A DNA stretch of 26,947 nucleotides from an uncultured Candidatus Midichloriaceae bacterium (GTDB lineage: Bacteria; Pseudomonadota; Alphaproteobacteria; Rickettsiales; Midichloriaceae). Below the pieces are notes generated by a model. It had not been told where the DNA came from and did no database searches. It saw only the letters and a list, made by a program, of their open reading frames with translations. This document shows, piece after piece, positions 8,144-16,016 of the stretch. The position numbers and the translations under genes are program-made. Numbering within the stretch: the first letter of the stretch is position 1; every line of letters starts with the position of its first letter. The stretch covers positions 1-26,947 of the forward strand of contig CAJQNX010000077.1 in the NCBI GenBank assembly GCA_905479795.1. The letters are read 5' to 3'.

Positions 8144-9013
8144 ATGATAGCGAATCCATTAACGCCCTCGGGCTTCTACGATCAAACTGATCTAGTTGTA
8201 TCAGCTTCAAGCTTTCAAAAGACCTTAAACTTATTAAGGTCTTTTTTTTTGGGCAAAAATTATATAGAAGCTCATACTCAAAGTAGATTAAGTATTCTTG
8301 CAGCATGTGAGGATCCAACAACAATTCAAACTTTTCATTATCAAGGGCAAGATTGGCCACTGCCACAAACTGGTCAAATGTGGTTAGAATATGAACTACT
8401 TAGCAAGCCAGATGCTGCTGGTTATTTTTGTTTATCGACTTCTTACAGGAGCGAGAAAAACCCAATACCTGGTAGGCATAAAACAATTTTCCCAATGTTT
8501 GAGTTTGAATCTCCTGGTAATTTTGAAGATTTAAAAAAGATGCTAAGAGAGTTAGTTGCTTTTTTAGGGATTCAAGATATTGATAAAATTCCTGAAAAAA
8601 AGTATTTAGATATGGCAAGAAAATATGGAACTAGTGAAATTGAAAATGAGCATGAAGCAAAAATGTTGGAAGAATTTGGTCCTGCTATTTTACTCACAAA
8701 TTTCCCACTTTCCACAAGTCCTTTTTGGAATATGCAAATGGTTGGAGATATTGCTAACAAAATTGATGTTATCATTGAAGGTCAAGAAACCATAGGAAGT
8801 GCTGAAAGATCAAATGATCCAGAAGATATGTATGAAAAATTTCATACTATAAGTAATGGTGAATATGCAAAATTATTATACGCAAAATTTGGTGAAGAGA
8901 GAATAAAATATGAACTAAATAGCTTTTTAAAATTAAAATTTTTCCCAAGATTTGGTGGAGGAATTGGTATGACAAGGTTAATACGAGCTTTAGAAATTCA
9001 TAATATTATATAA
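8144..9013 (+). CDS. Class II aminoacyl-tRNA synthetase paralogue, AsnRS/AspRS-like catalytic core without anticodon domain (possible asparagine synthetase)
   Basis: The 289-residue protein holds only a class II synthetase core. A motif-1-like helix occupies about residues 24-50. Motif 2 is SYRSE (100-104) with Arg111 and FEFE (119-122), and motif 3 is GGGIGMTR (271-278). The phrase EGQETIGSAERS resembles the AspRS/AsnRS subgroup. The N-terminal OB-fold that binds the anticodon is absent, so it is unlikely to charge tRNA in the normal way. Free-standing AsnRS paralogues of this size are known in archaea as asparagine synthetases that make Asn from Asp and ATP, and bacterial AsnA shares the same fold. 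Either role is inferred here. It is the first gene of the pyr operon, 10 bp before pyrF. An intrinsic-terminator-like hairpin lies inside its codons 25-36. Confidence 0.8.
   Translation: MIANPLTPSGFYDQTDLVVSASSFQKTLNLLRSFFLGKNYIEAHTQSRLSILAACEDPTTIQTFHYQGQDWPLPQTGQMWLEYELLSKPDAAGYFCLSTSYRSEKNPIPGRHKTIFPMFEFESPGNFEDLKKMLRELVAFLGIQDIDKIPEKKYLDMARKYGTSEIENEHEAKMLEEFGPAILLTNFPLSTSPFWNMQMVGDIANKIDVIIEGQETIGSAERSNDPEDMYEKFHTISNGEYAKLLYAKFGEERIKYELNSFLKLKFFPRFGGGIGMTRLIRALEIHNII
8217..8250 (+). terminator. Intrinsic-terminator-like hairpin inside the first gene of the pyr operon (candidate attenuator)
   Basis: AAAAGACCTTAA (8217-8228) pairs perfectly with TTAAGGTCTTTT (8234-8245) around the 5-nt loop ACTTA. 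The T-run continues to 8250, nine Ts in all. This is the classical form of a Rho-independent terminator. It begins about 75 nt after the start codon and 100 nt after the predicted transcription start, and it is read through in frame as QKTLNLLRSFFL. A closely following ribosome would open it, so termination should depend on translation, as in the pyrBI and pyrE leaders of enteric bacteria. Confidence 0.65.
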
Positions 9014-9023
9014 GCCGGTAGCT

Positions 9024-9662
9024 ATGTCATTAATTTTATCACTTGATCTTAAAAATCTAACAAAAGCAAACGAAGTAATTAATAAAACCTACAAATATTT
9101 AGGTTTTATAAAAATTGGGCATATAGCAATTTCAAATTTTGATATAAAACAATTAAAAACTTTTGGTGTTCCTATCATGCTTGATTTGAAATTTTTTGAT
9201 ATTACTTCAACTGTAAAGGAAGCGATATTAGGGTATGCAAAAAATACCAATGATTTGCAAGTTTTTACAATTTCATCGGCATGTCAGGATGAAACAATCA
9301 AAATGTCATTGGAGCATTTTTGTAAACCATATTATGTAATGCATTTATCGAGTGATACACTGAACGTTAATAAATCAGCGATAATAAAAAGAGTAGAGCA
9401 GATAATTAAGCTAGGAGGTCAAAATTTTATTTGCCCTCCTTTTTTAATTAAGGATTTTAGAGAAAATTTTAAAGATACTATTAATATTGCAACTCCTGGT
9501 ATAAGGAATGATTATGAAAATAACGATCATTCAACCACTATAAATGCATTAATTGCAAAAAAACTGAACACGAATCATATTATTGTAGGTAGACCGATAT
9601 ACAATTCAAATGAACCAAATAAAATTGCAAAGGAGTATTATGACCAATTTGTTTCAATATAA
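9024..9662 (+). CDS. pyrF: Orotidine 5'-phosphate decarboxylase PyrF
   Basis: PyrF decarboxylates OMP to UMP, the final step of pyrimidine synthesis. The family's catalytic array D-x-K-x-x-D is present as Asp54, Lys56 and Asp59 in LDLKFFDITSTV. Asp8 at the end of strand 1, the FIKIG strand and the phosphate-binding GRPI near the C-terminus are also present. TPGIR precedes the last helix. At 212 residues it is slightly shorter than the usual 230-240. It starts 10 bp after the synthetase-like gene, and its end overlaps the start of pyrE by 23 bases, so the two are probably translated together. Confidence 0.92.
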   Translation: MSLILSLDLKNLTKANEVINKTYKYLGFIKIGHIAISNFDIKQLKTFGVPIMLDLKFFDITSTVKEAILGYAKNTNDLQVFTISSACQDETIKMSLEHFCKPYYVMHLSSDTLNVNKSAIIKRVEQIIKLGGQNFICPPFLIKDFRENFKDTINIATPGIRNDYENNDHSTTINALIAKKLNTNHIIVGRPIYNSNEPNKIAKEYYDQFVSI

Positions 9663-10023
9663 AAAATTTACACTTCATTCAGGTGGTGTTTCTCATTTTA
9701 AAATTGAATGTGATGCAATTATGGAAGAGGATTACAAAACTCTTGCAAAAATTGCATCTAAAAAATTCAAATTTAAACATGTTTATGGCGTACCAAGAGG
9801 AGGTATGCCATTTGAAAAAGCATTAAAAGAATACGCCTCAGATGATAATAACAACTTATTAATTGTTGATGATGTGTTAACAACAGGAGGTTCTATGGAA
9901 GAAGTAAAACTAAAATTTCAGAATCAAAATTATGATCAAATTTTTGGAATTGTAGTATTTGCAAGAGGAGATTCACCAGACTGGATCCAACCTGTATTTA
10001 AGATGCAAGAATTTTTTAAGTAG
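9640..10023 (+). CDS. pyrE: Short orotate phosphoribosyltransferase PyrE
   Basis: This enzyme would join orotate and PRPP to give OMP. The PRPP-binding motif LLIVDDVLTTGGS is at residues 73-85, preceded by the OPRTase-like VYGVPRGG (48-55) and an N-terminal FTLHSGG. The start at 9640 is chosen because AGGAG lies just before it; a TTG-like or earlier ATG at 9610 has no such site and would deepen the overlap with pyrF. The protein is then 127 residues, far shorter than the usual 190-215. I see no recognisable catalytic loop (Lys-x-x-Lys...His-Gly) between the two motifs. The position between pyrF and pyrD supports the orotate role, but another phosphoribosyltransferase activity is possible. Confidence 0.8.
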   Translation: MTNLFQYKKFTLHSGGVSHFKIECDAIMEEDYKTLAKIASKKFKFKHVYGVPRGGMPFEKALKEYASDDNNNLLIVDDVLTTGGSMEEVKLKFQNQNYDQIFGIVVFARGDSPDWIQPVFKMQEFFK

Positions 10024-10764
10024 ATGTTTAGTCCTTTGATAATTTCACCTCCATTTGGAAATATTATTAATCTAGATTACGCAACTTCTGTTTGTGGAAC
10101 TTATACAGCACAAAAAAGAGAGGGTATGTATTTTAGATATCTAAAAACACTTAGACCAGTGTATAAAAATGGAAAAAATGGATGGAGAAACTCCATTGGA
10201 CTAAAAAATCCTGGTATTGCAAATTTAAATTCATCTAAAGTAAACGGTAAAATACTTTCAATTGCTTTAATGGATCAAAAAGATATATCACTTTTTTTAG
10301 TCAAATTGGAAGACTATATTACAAATCAAAAATATAATATTAAAGCTATAGAAATTAATATTAGCTGCCCTAATGCAAAGGTAAATTTGATAACAAATTA
10401 TGAAATTAACCTCTTGAAAAATTTTGGTTTAGAAATCATAATTAAAATACCGCCAGCAAAATCGTATTTAGATATGATTGATTATTATTCTCAATGTGGA
10501 GTGCGGTATTTTCATTTATTTAATTCTTTCCCAACTAAAAGAGGGGGAGTTTCAGGTAAATTAATTCAAAATCTTTATTTAAAATTAATAAAAAAAGCCA
10601 AAGATAAATTTGAAAATTCAATAAAAATCATTGGCGGCGGCGGTATCCAATCAATTGAGGATTTGCAAATATATCAACAACAGGGCGCTGATCATTTTTC
10701 AATTGCAACATTATTTCTTCATCCATTAAAATTAAATAAGTTTTTAAAGGAGTATAAAAAATGA
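10024..10764 (+). CDS. pyrD: Dihydroorotate dehydrogenase, class 1 type (soluble, catalytic Cys)
   Basis: The enzyme oxidises dihydroorotate to orotate using FMN. Landmarks in order: a short N-terminus with SVCGTYT, NSIGLKNPGI (56-65), INISCPN (111-117), IIKIPP, a GGVSGKLIQ loop and the FMN-phosphate motif IIGGGGIQSIED. Cys115 in SCPN is the catalytic base position of class 1 enzymes; class 2 membrane enzymes, usual in alphaproteobacteria, have Ser there. No N-terminal membrane helix is present. At 246 residues it is about 50 shorter than typical. No pyrK (the class 1B electron-transfer partner) is adjacent, so the electron acceptor is unclear. The gene starts directly after the pyrE stop and overlaps prs by four bases. 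Confidence 0.9.
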   Translation: MFSPLIISPPFGNIINLDYATSVCGTYTAQKREGMYFRYLKTLRPVYKNGKNGWRNSIGLKNPGIANLNSSKVNGKILSIALMDQKDISLFLVKLEDYITNQKYNIKAIEINISCPNAKVNLITNYEINLLKNFGLEIIIKIPPAKSYLDMIDYYSQCGVRYFHLFNSFPTKRGGVSGKLIQNLYLKLIKKAKDKFENSIKIIGGGGIQSIEDLQIYQQQGADHFSIATLFLHPLKLNKFLKEYKK

Positions 10765-11669
10765 CTATGAATATATTACATTGCAATAATACAGCAAGGT
10801 TAGCTAAACAAATATCAGATCAAATTGATTTAAAAGTTATAAATCGTGTAATTGATAAATTTTCTGATGGAGAGTTAAATATAAAAATAAATGATGATTT
10901 ATATCAAAAAGATGTACTAATAACTCATGAATTATTTCCAAATATTAATGAAAATTTACTACAGTTATTATTTTTAATAAATGCTTCAAAGAAAAGAGGT
11001 GCTAAGCGAGTTCATGCAATTATTCCGTATTTTGCATATAGTAGAATGGATCACAAAAAGAATGATCAAGATTTTATTTCGGCTTCTTGTATAGCTTCAC
11101 TACTAGAGGCTGCGGGTATTGATACATTGATTACTATTGATTTACATTCAAGCCAAATAGAAGGGTTTTTTAGGATACCTGTTAAAAACATAACTATGCT
11201 TGAATTATTTCATCCAAATTTCAATAGTTATGATAGGGCAGAAACTGTAATAGTATCTCCAGATATTGGTGGAAAAATTAGAAGTACAGGCATCAGTAGA
11301 TTTTTAAATGTCCCTCTTGCAGTGATATATAAACAAAGGGATGAGAAAAATAATGTAATGATGAACGGGATAATGGGAAATGTTAAAAATAAGCATTGTA
11401 TACTAGTGGATGATATTATTGGAAGTGGGCAGACCATCATAAATGCAATAGATATTTTGAAATCCTCAGATGCAAAAAGCATAGAAGTAATTGCTACTCA
11501 TAATTTAATTGGGAAAGAAAATCCTAATCTAGATAAAATTTTATCAAAAATTAATAAACTCAGCATATCAAATAGTATACAAACAGATTACAAACAACTA
11601 TATTTATCTGAAATGCAAATAGTCGATATTAGCACACCAATAATTAACTGTATAAAATCGTATTTTTAA
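10761..11669 (+). CDS. prs: Ribose-phosphate pyrophosphokinase (PRPP synthetase)
   Basis: Prs makes PRPP from ribose-5-phosphate and ATP. FSDGELNIKIN (34-44), IPYFAYSRMDHKK (88-100), the metal/ATP motif DLHSSQIEGFF (127-137), SPDIGG (166-171) and the PRPP/ribose-phosphate loop VDDIIGSGQT (216-225) are all in the family order. Gly-Ser-Gly-Gln in that loop differs slightly from the more common Asp-Thr-Gly-Gly. The protein has 302 residues against about 315 in E. coli. AAAGGAG lies 8 bp before the ATG at 10761, which decides the start; it overlaps pyrD by ATGA. Having PRPP supply beside pyrE makes metabolic sense. Confidence 0.94.
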   Translation: MTMNILHCNNTARLAKQISDQIDLKVINRVIDKFSDGELNIKINDDLYQKDVLITHELFPNINENLLQLLFLINASKKRGAKRVHAIIPYFAYSRMDHKKNDQDFISASCIASLLEAAGIDTLITIDLHSSQIEGFFRIPVKNITMLELFHPNFNSYDRAETVIVSPDIGGKIRSTGISRFLNVPLAVIYKQRDEKNNVMMNGIMGNVKNKHCILVDDIIGSGQTIINAIDILKSSDAKSIEVIATHNLIGKENPNLDKILSKINKLSISNSIQTDYKQLYLSEMQIVDISTPIINCIKSYF

Positions 11670-11680
11670 TTGAGCCACTG

Positions 11681-13675
11681 ATGGAAAAAAACATTATTCA
11701 ACAAGATTTACATAATCAATTAGCAACAGCTCTTAGAATGCTTTCAATTGAAATGGTGGAGGAAGCTAAATCTGGCCATCCAGGAATGCCAATGGGATTT
11801 GCAGATGTTGCTACAATTTTATTTCAACATTTTTTGCGATTTAATCCGCATGATCCAACATGGTTCAATAGAGACAGGTTTATATTATCTGCAGGTCATG
11901 GATCAGCTTTGCTTTATAGCTTATTATTTTTAACAGGATATGAAAAATATAAATTATCGGATTTAAAGAAATTTAGGAAGTTTGGTTCTATAACTCCAGG
12001 GCACCCAGAATTTGATCCCGAATTAGGTATTGAAACTACAACGGGACCCTTAGGACAAGGTTTGGCAAATGCTGTGGGAATGGCGATATCTGAAAAAAAA
12101 TTGCAAAGTTCTTTAGACGATGAGATAGATCACAAAATATATGTAGTTGTTGGGGACGGTTGTTTAATGGAGGGTATTTCTCATGAGGCAATGTCTCTTG
12201 CTGGTCATTTGGGGTTGAATAATTTGGTGGTGTTATTTGATGATAATAAAATAACAATAGATGGTCCAACATCTCTTGCAACTTCAGACATGACACTTGC
12301 TAGAGTTTCTTCTTATAACTGGAATGTAATGTCAATAGATGGGCATAATCCAAATACAATATGGAAGGCTTTAAATTCTGCACAAAAAAGTGATAAGCCA
12401 ATGTTTATTGCCTGTCGGACAAAAATTGGCTATGGCTCACCTAGTTTTGAAAATTCAGAAGAGGCTCATGGTAAATGTTTAGGTGGTAAAGAAATTGATT
12501 TAATTAAAAAGAAATTTAACTGGCAACATGATAAATTTACAATACCTGCTCCAATTTTAAAAATATGGAGAGATTTTTTCAAAAGAAATTTATCTAATTA
12601 TTCAAATTGGGAAAGAGTTCATAAAAAAACATATCTAGAAAATCAAGCTAAAAATAGAGATTTAGGCAGTGTTCTAAATAAAATTAATGAATTCAAAAAA
12701 GAATTAGTTACTTTTAACAATCCTGAAGCAACCAGAAAAAGTTCGAATAAAGTAATCAATGTAATTTGCTCAAATACAGATGGTTGCATTGGTGGTTCAG
12801 CTGATTTATCGGGCTCAAATGGAACAAAATCAGCTAATCAAAAAGTTTTTTCAAAAAGTGATTATTCAGGTAACTATATTCATTATGGAGTTAGAGAGCA
12901 TGCAATGGTTGCGATAATGAATGGCATAAATATACATAGTGAATATATAGTGTATGGCGGCACTTTTTTAGTGTTTTCAGATTATTGCAGACCATCTATT
13001 AGGCTAGCGTCCTTGATGAAGTTACCAATAATTTTAGTATTTACGCATGATTCAATTGGTGTTGGAGAAGACGGGCCAACTCATCAACCTATTGAACATC
13101 TATCAGCCTTGAGAGTGATCCCAAACTTGAATGTTTACAGACCAGCTGATGCGATTGAAACAACTGAATGTTGGGAAGTAATTTTAAAACAAACCAACAC
13201 TCCTTCTGCTCTATGCTTGAGTAGACAAAATTTACCTCAGTTAAGAAACAACATTAACATTAATAATACTAAGAATTTAGTAGTATTTGGAGCATATATT
13301 TTATATCAATCAAAAGAAGCGCACTCTATATCTATTTTTGCTAGTGGTTCTGAATTATCTATTGCTTTAAATGTCGCAAAAAATTTGGAAAAAAATGGTA
13401 TTGGAAGCAAGGTTATTTCTGTACCTTGCCAAGAATTATTTTGGCAACAAACCCTTGAATATCAGATGGCTATACTTTGTAATAATACTTTAAAGGTTGC
13501 AATAGAAGCAGGTAATGAGCAATCATGGTCTAAAATTATAGGTCCACATGGAGCATTTTTTGGAATGGATGATTTTGGTAAATCAGCTCCAATTGATGAT
13601 ATATATAAATATTTTCAATTAACTGTGGAAAAAATTTCAGGTAAGGTTTTGAAAATTGTCAACCCTACTAATTAG
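11681..13675 (+). CDS. tkt: Transketolase
   Basis: A full-length 664-residue transketolase, a thiamine-diphosphate enzyme moving two-carbon units between sugar phosphates. Seen in order: SGHPGMPMG (31-39), AGHGSALLYSLLF, TTGPLGQGLANAVG, the TPP motif GDGCLMEGISHEA...FDDNKITIDG, and in the second domain GVREHAM with the catalytic glutamate and SIGVGEDGPTHQPIEHL. The C-terminal domain is present. In cells without an oxidative pentose pathway, transketolase makes ribose-5-phosphate from glycolytic intermediates, which suits its place 11 bp after prs. An 8-bp gap leads to rnhB. Confidence 0.96.
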   Translation: MEKNIIQQDLHNQLATALRMLSIEMVEEAKSGHPGMPMGFADVATILFQHFLRFNPHDPTWFNRDRFILSAGHGSALLYSLLFLTGYEKYKLSDLKKFRKFGSITPGHPEFDPELGIETTTGPLGQGLANAVGMAISEKKLQSSLDDEIDHKIYVVVGDGCLMEGISHEAMSLAGHLGLNNLVVLFDDNKITIDGPTSLATSDMTLARVSSYNWNVMSIDGHNPNTIWKALNSAQKSDKPMFIACRTKIGYGSPSFENSEEAHGKCLGGKEIDLIKKKFNWQHDKFTIPAPILKIWRDFFKRNLSNYSNWERVHKKTYLENQAKNRDLGSVLNKINEFKKELVTFNNPEATRKSSNKVINVICSNTDGCIGGSADLSGSNGTKSANQKVFSKSDYSGNYIHYGVREHAMVAIMNGINIHSEYIVYGGTFLVFSDYCRPSIRLASLMKLPIILVFTHDSIGVGEDGPTHQPIEHLSALRVIPNLNVYRPADAIETTECWEVILKQTNTPSALCLSRQNLPQLRNNININNTKNLVVFGAYILYQSKEAHSISIFASGSELSIALNVAKNLEKNGIGSKVISVPCQELFWQQTLEYQMAILCNNTLKVAIEAGNEQSWSKIIGPHGAFFGMDDFGKSAPIDDIYKYFQLTVEKISGKVLKIVNPTN

Positions 13676-13683
13676 AATTATTT

Positions 13684-14292
13684 ATGCAAAATAATATATC
13701 TTTAAAACCAGATTTTTCACATGAGAAAAAAGTTGGAGGGATAATACTGGGCATAGATGAAGTTGGTAGGGGATGCGTTGCTGGACCTGTGGTCGTTGCA
13801 GGAGTAATTTTAAATGATAATATTGATATTTCTCATATAAATGATTCAAAAAAACTTAGTGCAACTAAGAGGGAAAAAATTTTTAATTCTTTGAGAGATA
13901 ATTGTCACTATTTGATAGAATCCAGCAGTGTTGAAGAAATAGAGGAAATAAATATTTTGCAAGCTTCATTATTGGCAATGAGAAGAGTTATAAATAATAT
14001 AGAGCATAAATTTGATCATGTTTTTGTTGATGGCAATATTAGTCCAGATAAGTCAATGAACAATATAAGCACTATTGTAGGCGGAGATAATAAATCATTA
14101 TCAATTGCGGCAGCATCAATATTTGCAAAAGTAGCTCGGGATAGGCTTATGGATAAGTTGAATGAGGATTATCCAGAGTATCTATGGAAACAAAACAAAG
14201 GATATTGTACAAAGCAACATATTGATGCAATTAGAAAATTTGGCATAACACCTCATCACAGAAAAAGTTTTTTGAAAAAAATAATTAGCTGA
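13684..14292 (+). CDS. rnhB: Ribonuclease HII
   Basis: RNase HII cuts RNA in RNA-DNA hybrids, including single ribonucleotides in DNA. The acidic active site is visible: Asp25 and Glu26 in GIDEVGRGCVAGPVV, the aspartate in HVFVDGN, and the aspartate in AAASIFAKVARDR. NDSKKLSATKRE is the family's typical second block. At 202 residues the length is normal. The ATG at 13684 lies 8 bp after tkt, and mltG starts 3 bp after the stop, so it continues the operon. Confidence 0.95.
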   Translation: MQNNISLKPDFSHEKKVGGIILGIDEVGRGCVAGPVVVAGVILNDNIDISHINDSKKLSATKREKIFNSLRDNCHYLIESSSVEEIEEINILQASLLAMRRVINNIEHKFDHVFVDGNISPDKSMNNISTIVGGDNKSLSIAAASIFAKVARDRLMDKLNEDYPEYLWKQNKGYCTKQHIDAIRKFGITPHHRKSFLKKIIS

Positions 14293-14295
14293 TAA

Positions 14296-15267
14296 ATGAT
14301 GAAAATTTCCAAAAAAATATACTTATTAGGGGCTTTAGTTATATTATTGAAGATTTTTATTGCTTCATATTTATATATAAATCTTTTTAGCAAAAAGAAT
14401 ATGGAAGATAGGGTGATAATAATTCCAAAAGCTTGCACTATAAAATGTACCTCAAGTATCCTTTTAAATGCAAATATCATACAGGAAAAGTTCTTTTTTA
14501 TCTCATATGCTAGAATTTTTGAATTATTCAGAAAAAAGATTGTTGCAGGAGAATATAAAGTACCAAAGGGTATAAATTTTGTAGAAATATTTAATAAAAT
14601 TACAAAAGGTCAAGTAGTAACTCATCAAGTAACACTTCCTGAAGGATTAACAAATTTTCAAATTATTGAAATTTTAAAAAACCAATATGGTGTTATTGAT
14701 GATAATATTCAATTAAAACTATACGAGGAGGGAGAGCTTTATCCAAACACCTATAATTATTTTTATGGCACAAAAATAAGTGATTTATTGCACATAATGC
14801 ATTTGAAGATGAGGGGTATTATTGCAGAAGAATGGGATAAAAGAGATATTGAAAATACAAAGGGATTAAAAACTTCACTTGATGCTTTGACCTTAGCTTC
14901 AATAGTTGAAAAAGAAGCAAAATTTGATGATGAAAAACCACATATTGCCAGTGTGTATTTAAATAGATTAAAGAGAAGGATTCCTTTGCAGGCTGATCCA
15001 ACAGTTGTATACGGTATTTCAAAATGGGATAATTTTAATAGAAAAGTGACATATGACGATTTAAAATTTGAGTCTCCTTACAATACTTATCTACACTCAG
15101 GATTGCCTCCAACACCAATATGCAATCCCAGTAAATCTTCAATATTAGCTGTGCTTCATCCAATTCAAACAAGTGATATATATTTTGTAGCTGATGGTTC
15201 TGGCAAACATATCTTTACCAACAGCTATAAACAACACTTAAAAAACATTAAAAAAATTAGGGGCTAA
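14296..15267 (+). CDS. mltG: Endolytic murein transglycosylase MltG
   Basis: MltG is an inner-membrane enzyme that cleaves nascent glycan strands and limits peptidoglycan chain length. One N-terminal membrane helix (about residues 7-28) is followed by a small LysM-like region and the catalytic YceG domain. It has ASIVEKEAKFDDEKPHIASV, with the catalytic Glu of the VEKEA block, then YLNRL, LQADPTVVYGI, YNTYLHSGLPPTPICNPS and YFVADGSGKHIFTNSY near the end. At 323 residues it is full length. Two ATG codons (14296, 14299) are possible starts. With murF in the same window, it supports a residual cell-wall pathway. Confidence 0.94.
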   Translation: MMKISKKIYLLGALVILLKIFIASYLYINLFSKKNMEDRVIIIPKACTIKCTSSILLNANIIQEKFFFISYARIFELFRKKIVAGEYKVPKGINFVEIFNKITKGQVVTHQVTLPEGLTNFQIIEILKNQYGVIDDNIQLKLYEEGELYPNTYNYFYGTKISDLLHIMHLKMRGIIAEEWDKRDIENTKGLKTSLDALTLASIVEKEAKFDDEKPHIASVYLNRLKRRIPLQADPTVVYGISKWDNFNRKVTYDDLKFESPYNTYLHSGLPPTPICNPSKSSILAVLHPIQTSDIYFVADGSGKHIFTNSYKQHLKNIKKIRG

Positions 15268-15278
15268 TATTAATAATT

Positions 15279-15854
15279 ATGAGAATAATTGCTGGAAAAT
15301 ATAAAAATAAAAAAATTATAAGCAATATAAAAGGTATATCTACAACTATTAAACCCACAACCTCTAAGATTAGAGAATCTGTGTTCAATATAATAAATAA
15401 CTATTTTGCAAAATATGATCTTATAACTGAGGAATCTTCATTTTTAGATTTATGTTGTGGAACAGGAGCTATAGGCATTGAAGCAATTTCTAGAGGATTT
15501 AAACAAGTGTATTTTTTGGATAATAATTATGAGAGCTTAGCCATTACAAAACGTAATTTAATAAGTTTAGAAAAGGATGATCATAATTGGAGAGTCATCA
15601 GATCAAGTATTGCAAATTTACAAATAACAGAGGAAATATTGTTTGATGTGGTATACTTAGATCCTCCATACAATGTGCGTATTACAAATGAGAAACTAGA
15701 GGCTATTAGTGATTTTATACATTCAAATTCACTAATATTAATCGAAACGCCCAGAGAAATTTCTGCACTAATATTAGTCAATTATGAAGTTATTTCTATT
15801 AAGCATTATGGGAATTGTGTGATTTCTGTTCTCAAGTTGAAGAATAATTTATAG
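15279..15854 (+). CDS. rsmD: 16S rRNA (guanine(966)-N(2))-methyltransferase RsmD
   Basis: RsmD methylates G966 of 16S rRNA on the 30S subunit. It begins with the family signature MRIIAGKYKNKKI, then TTSKIRESVFNII. The SAM-binding motif I is FLDLCCGTGAIGIEAISRG, and the catalytic motif is YLDPPYNVR at about residue 125. At 191 residues the length is normal. It is the last plus-strand gene of the operon, 11 bp after mltG. The 162 bp that follow, up to the converging lipoprotein gene, contain only a 5-bp hairpin (AGCTT/AAGCT at about 15853) and no clear terminator. Confidence 0.95.
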   Translation: MRIIAGKYKNKKIISNIKGISTTIKPTTSKIRESVFNIINNYFAKYDLITEESSFLDLCCGTGAIGIEAISRGFKQVYFLDNNYESLAITKRNLISLEKDDHNWRVIRSSIANLQITEEILFDVVYLDPPYNVRITNEKLEAISDFIHSNSLILIETPREISALILVNYEVISIKHYGNCVISVLKLKNNL

Positions 15855-16016
15855 CTTGAAAAGCTGATTTCAGAAATACATAATCCTTATATTATATGGT
15901 AATTATAGCGCGGTAAATTTTCTGATATAAACGTAATTTGCTACAGGAGCTTCATGTTTATTTTTATAATCTAAATCAAAAAATTATCATGAGAAAAATT
16001 CATTTAGGTATGCTTT

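Noticed and set aside
8164..8173. GCCC/GGGC mini-hairpin just after the start of the synthetase-like gene
   Set aside because: A 4-bp stem with a 2-nt loop is too tight to be meaningful alone; it could at most be a pause element and is not claimed.
9610..9639. Ten extra codons upstream of pyrE starting at ATG 9610
   Set aside because: No ribosome site there; AGGAG sits directly before ATG 9640, and the protein from 9640 begins like its family.
15853..15865. Short hairpin after rsmD as a terminator
   Set aside because: Only a 5-bp AT-rich stem with no T-run.
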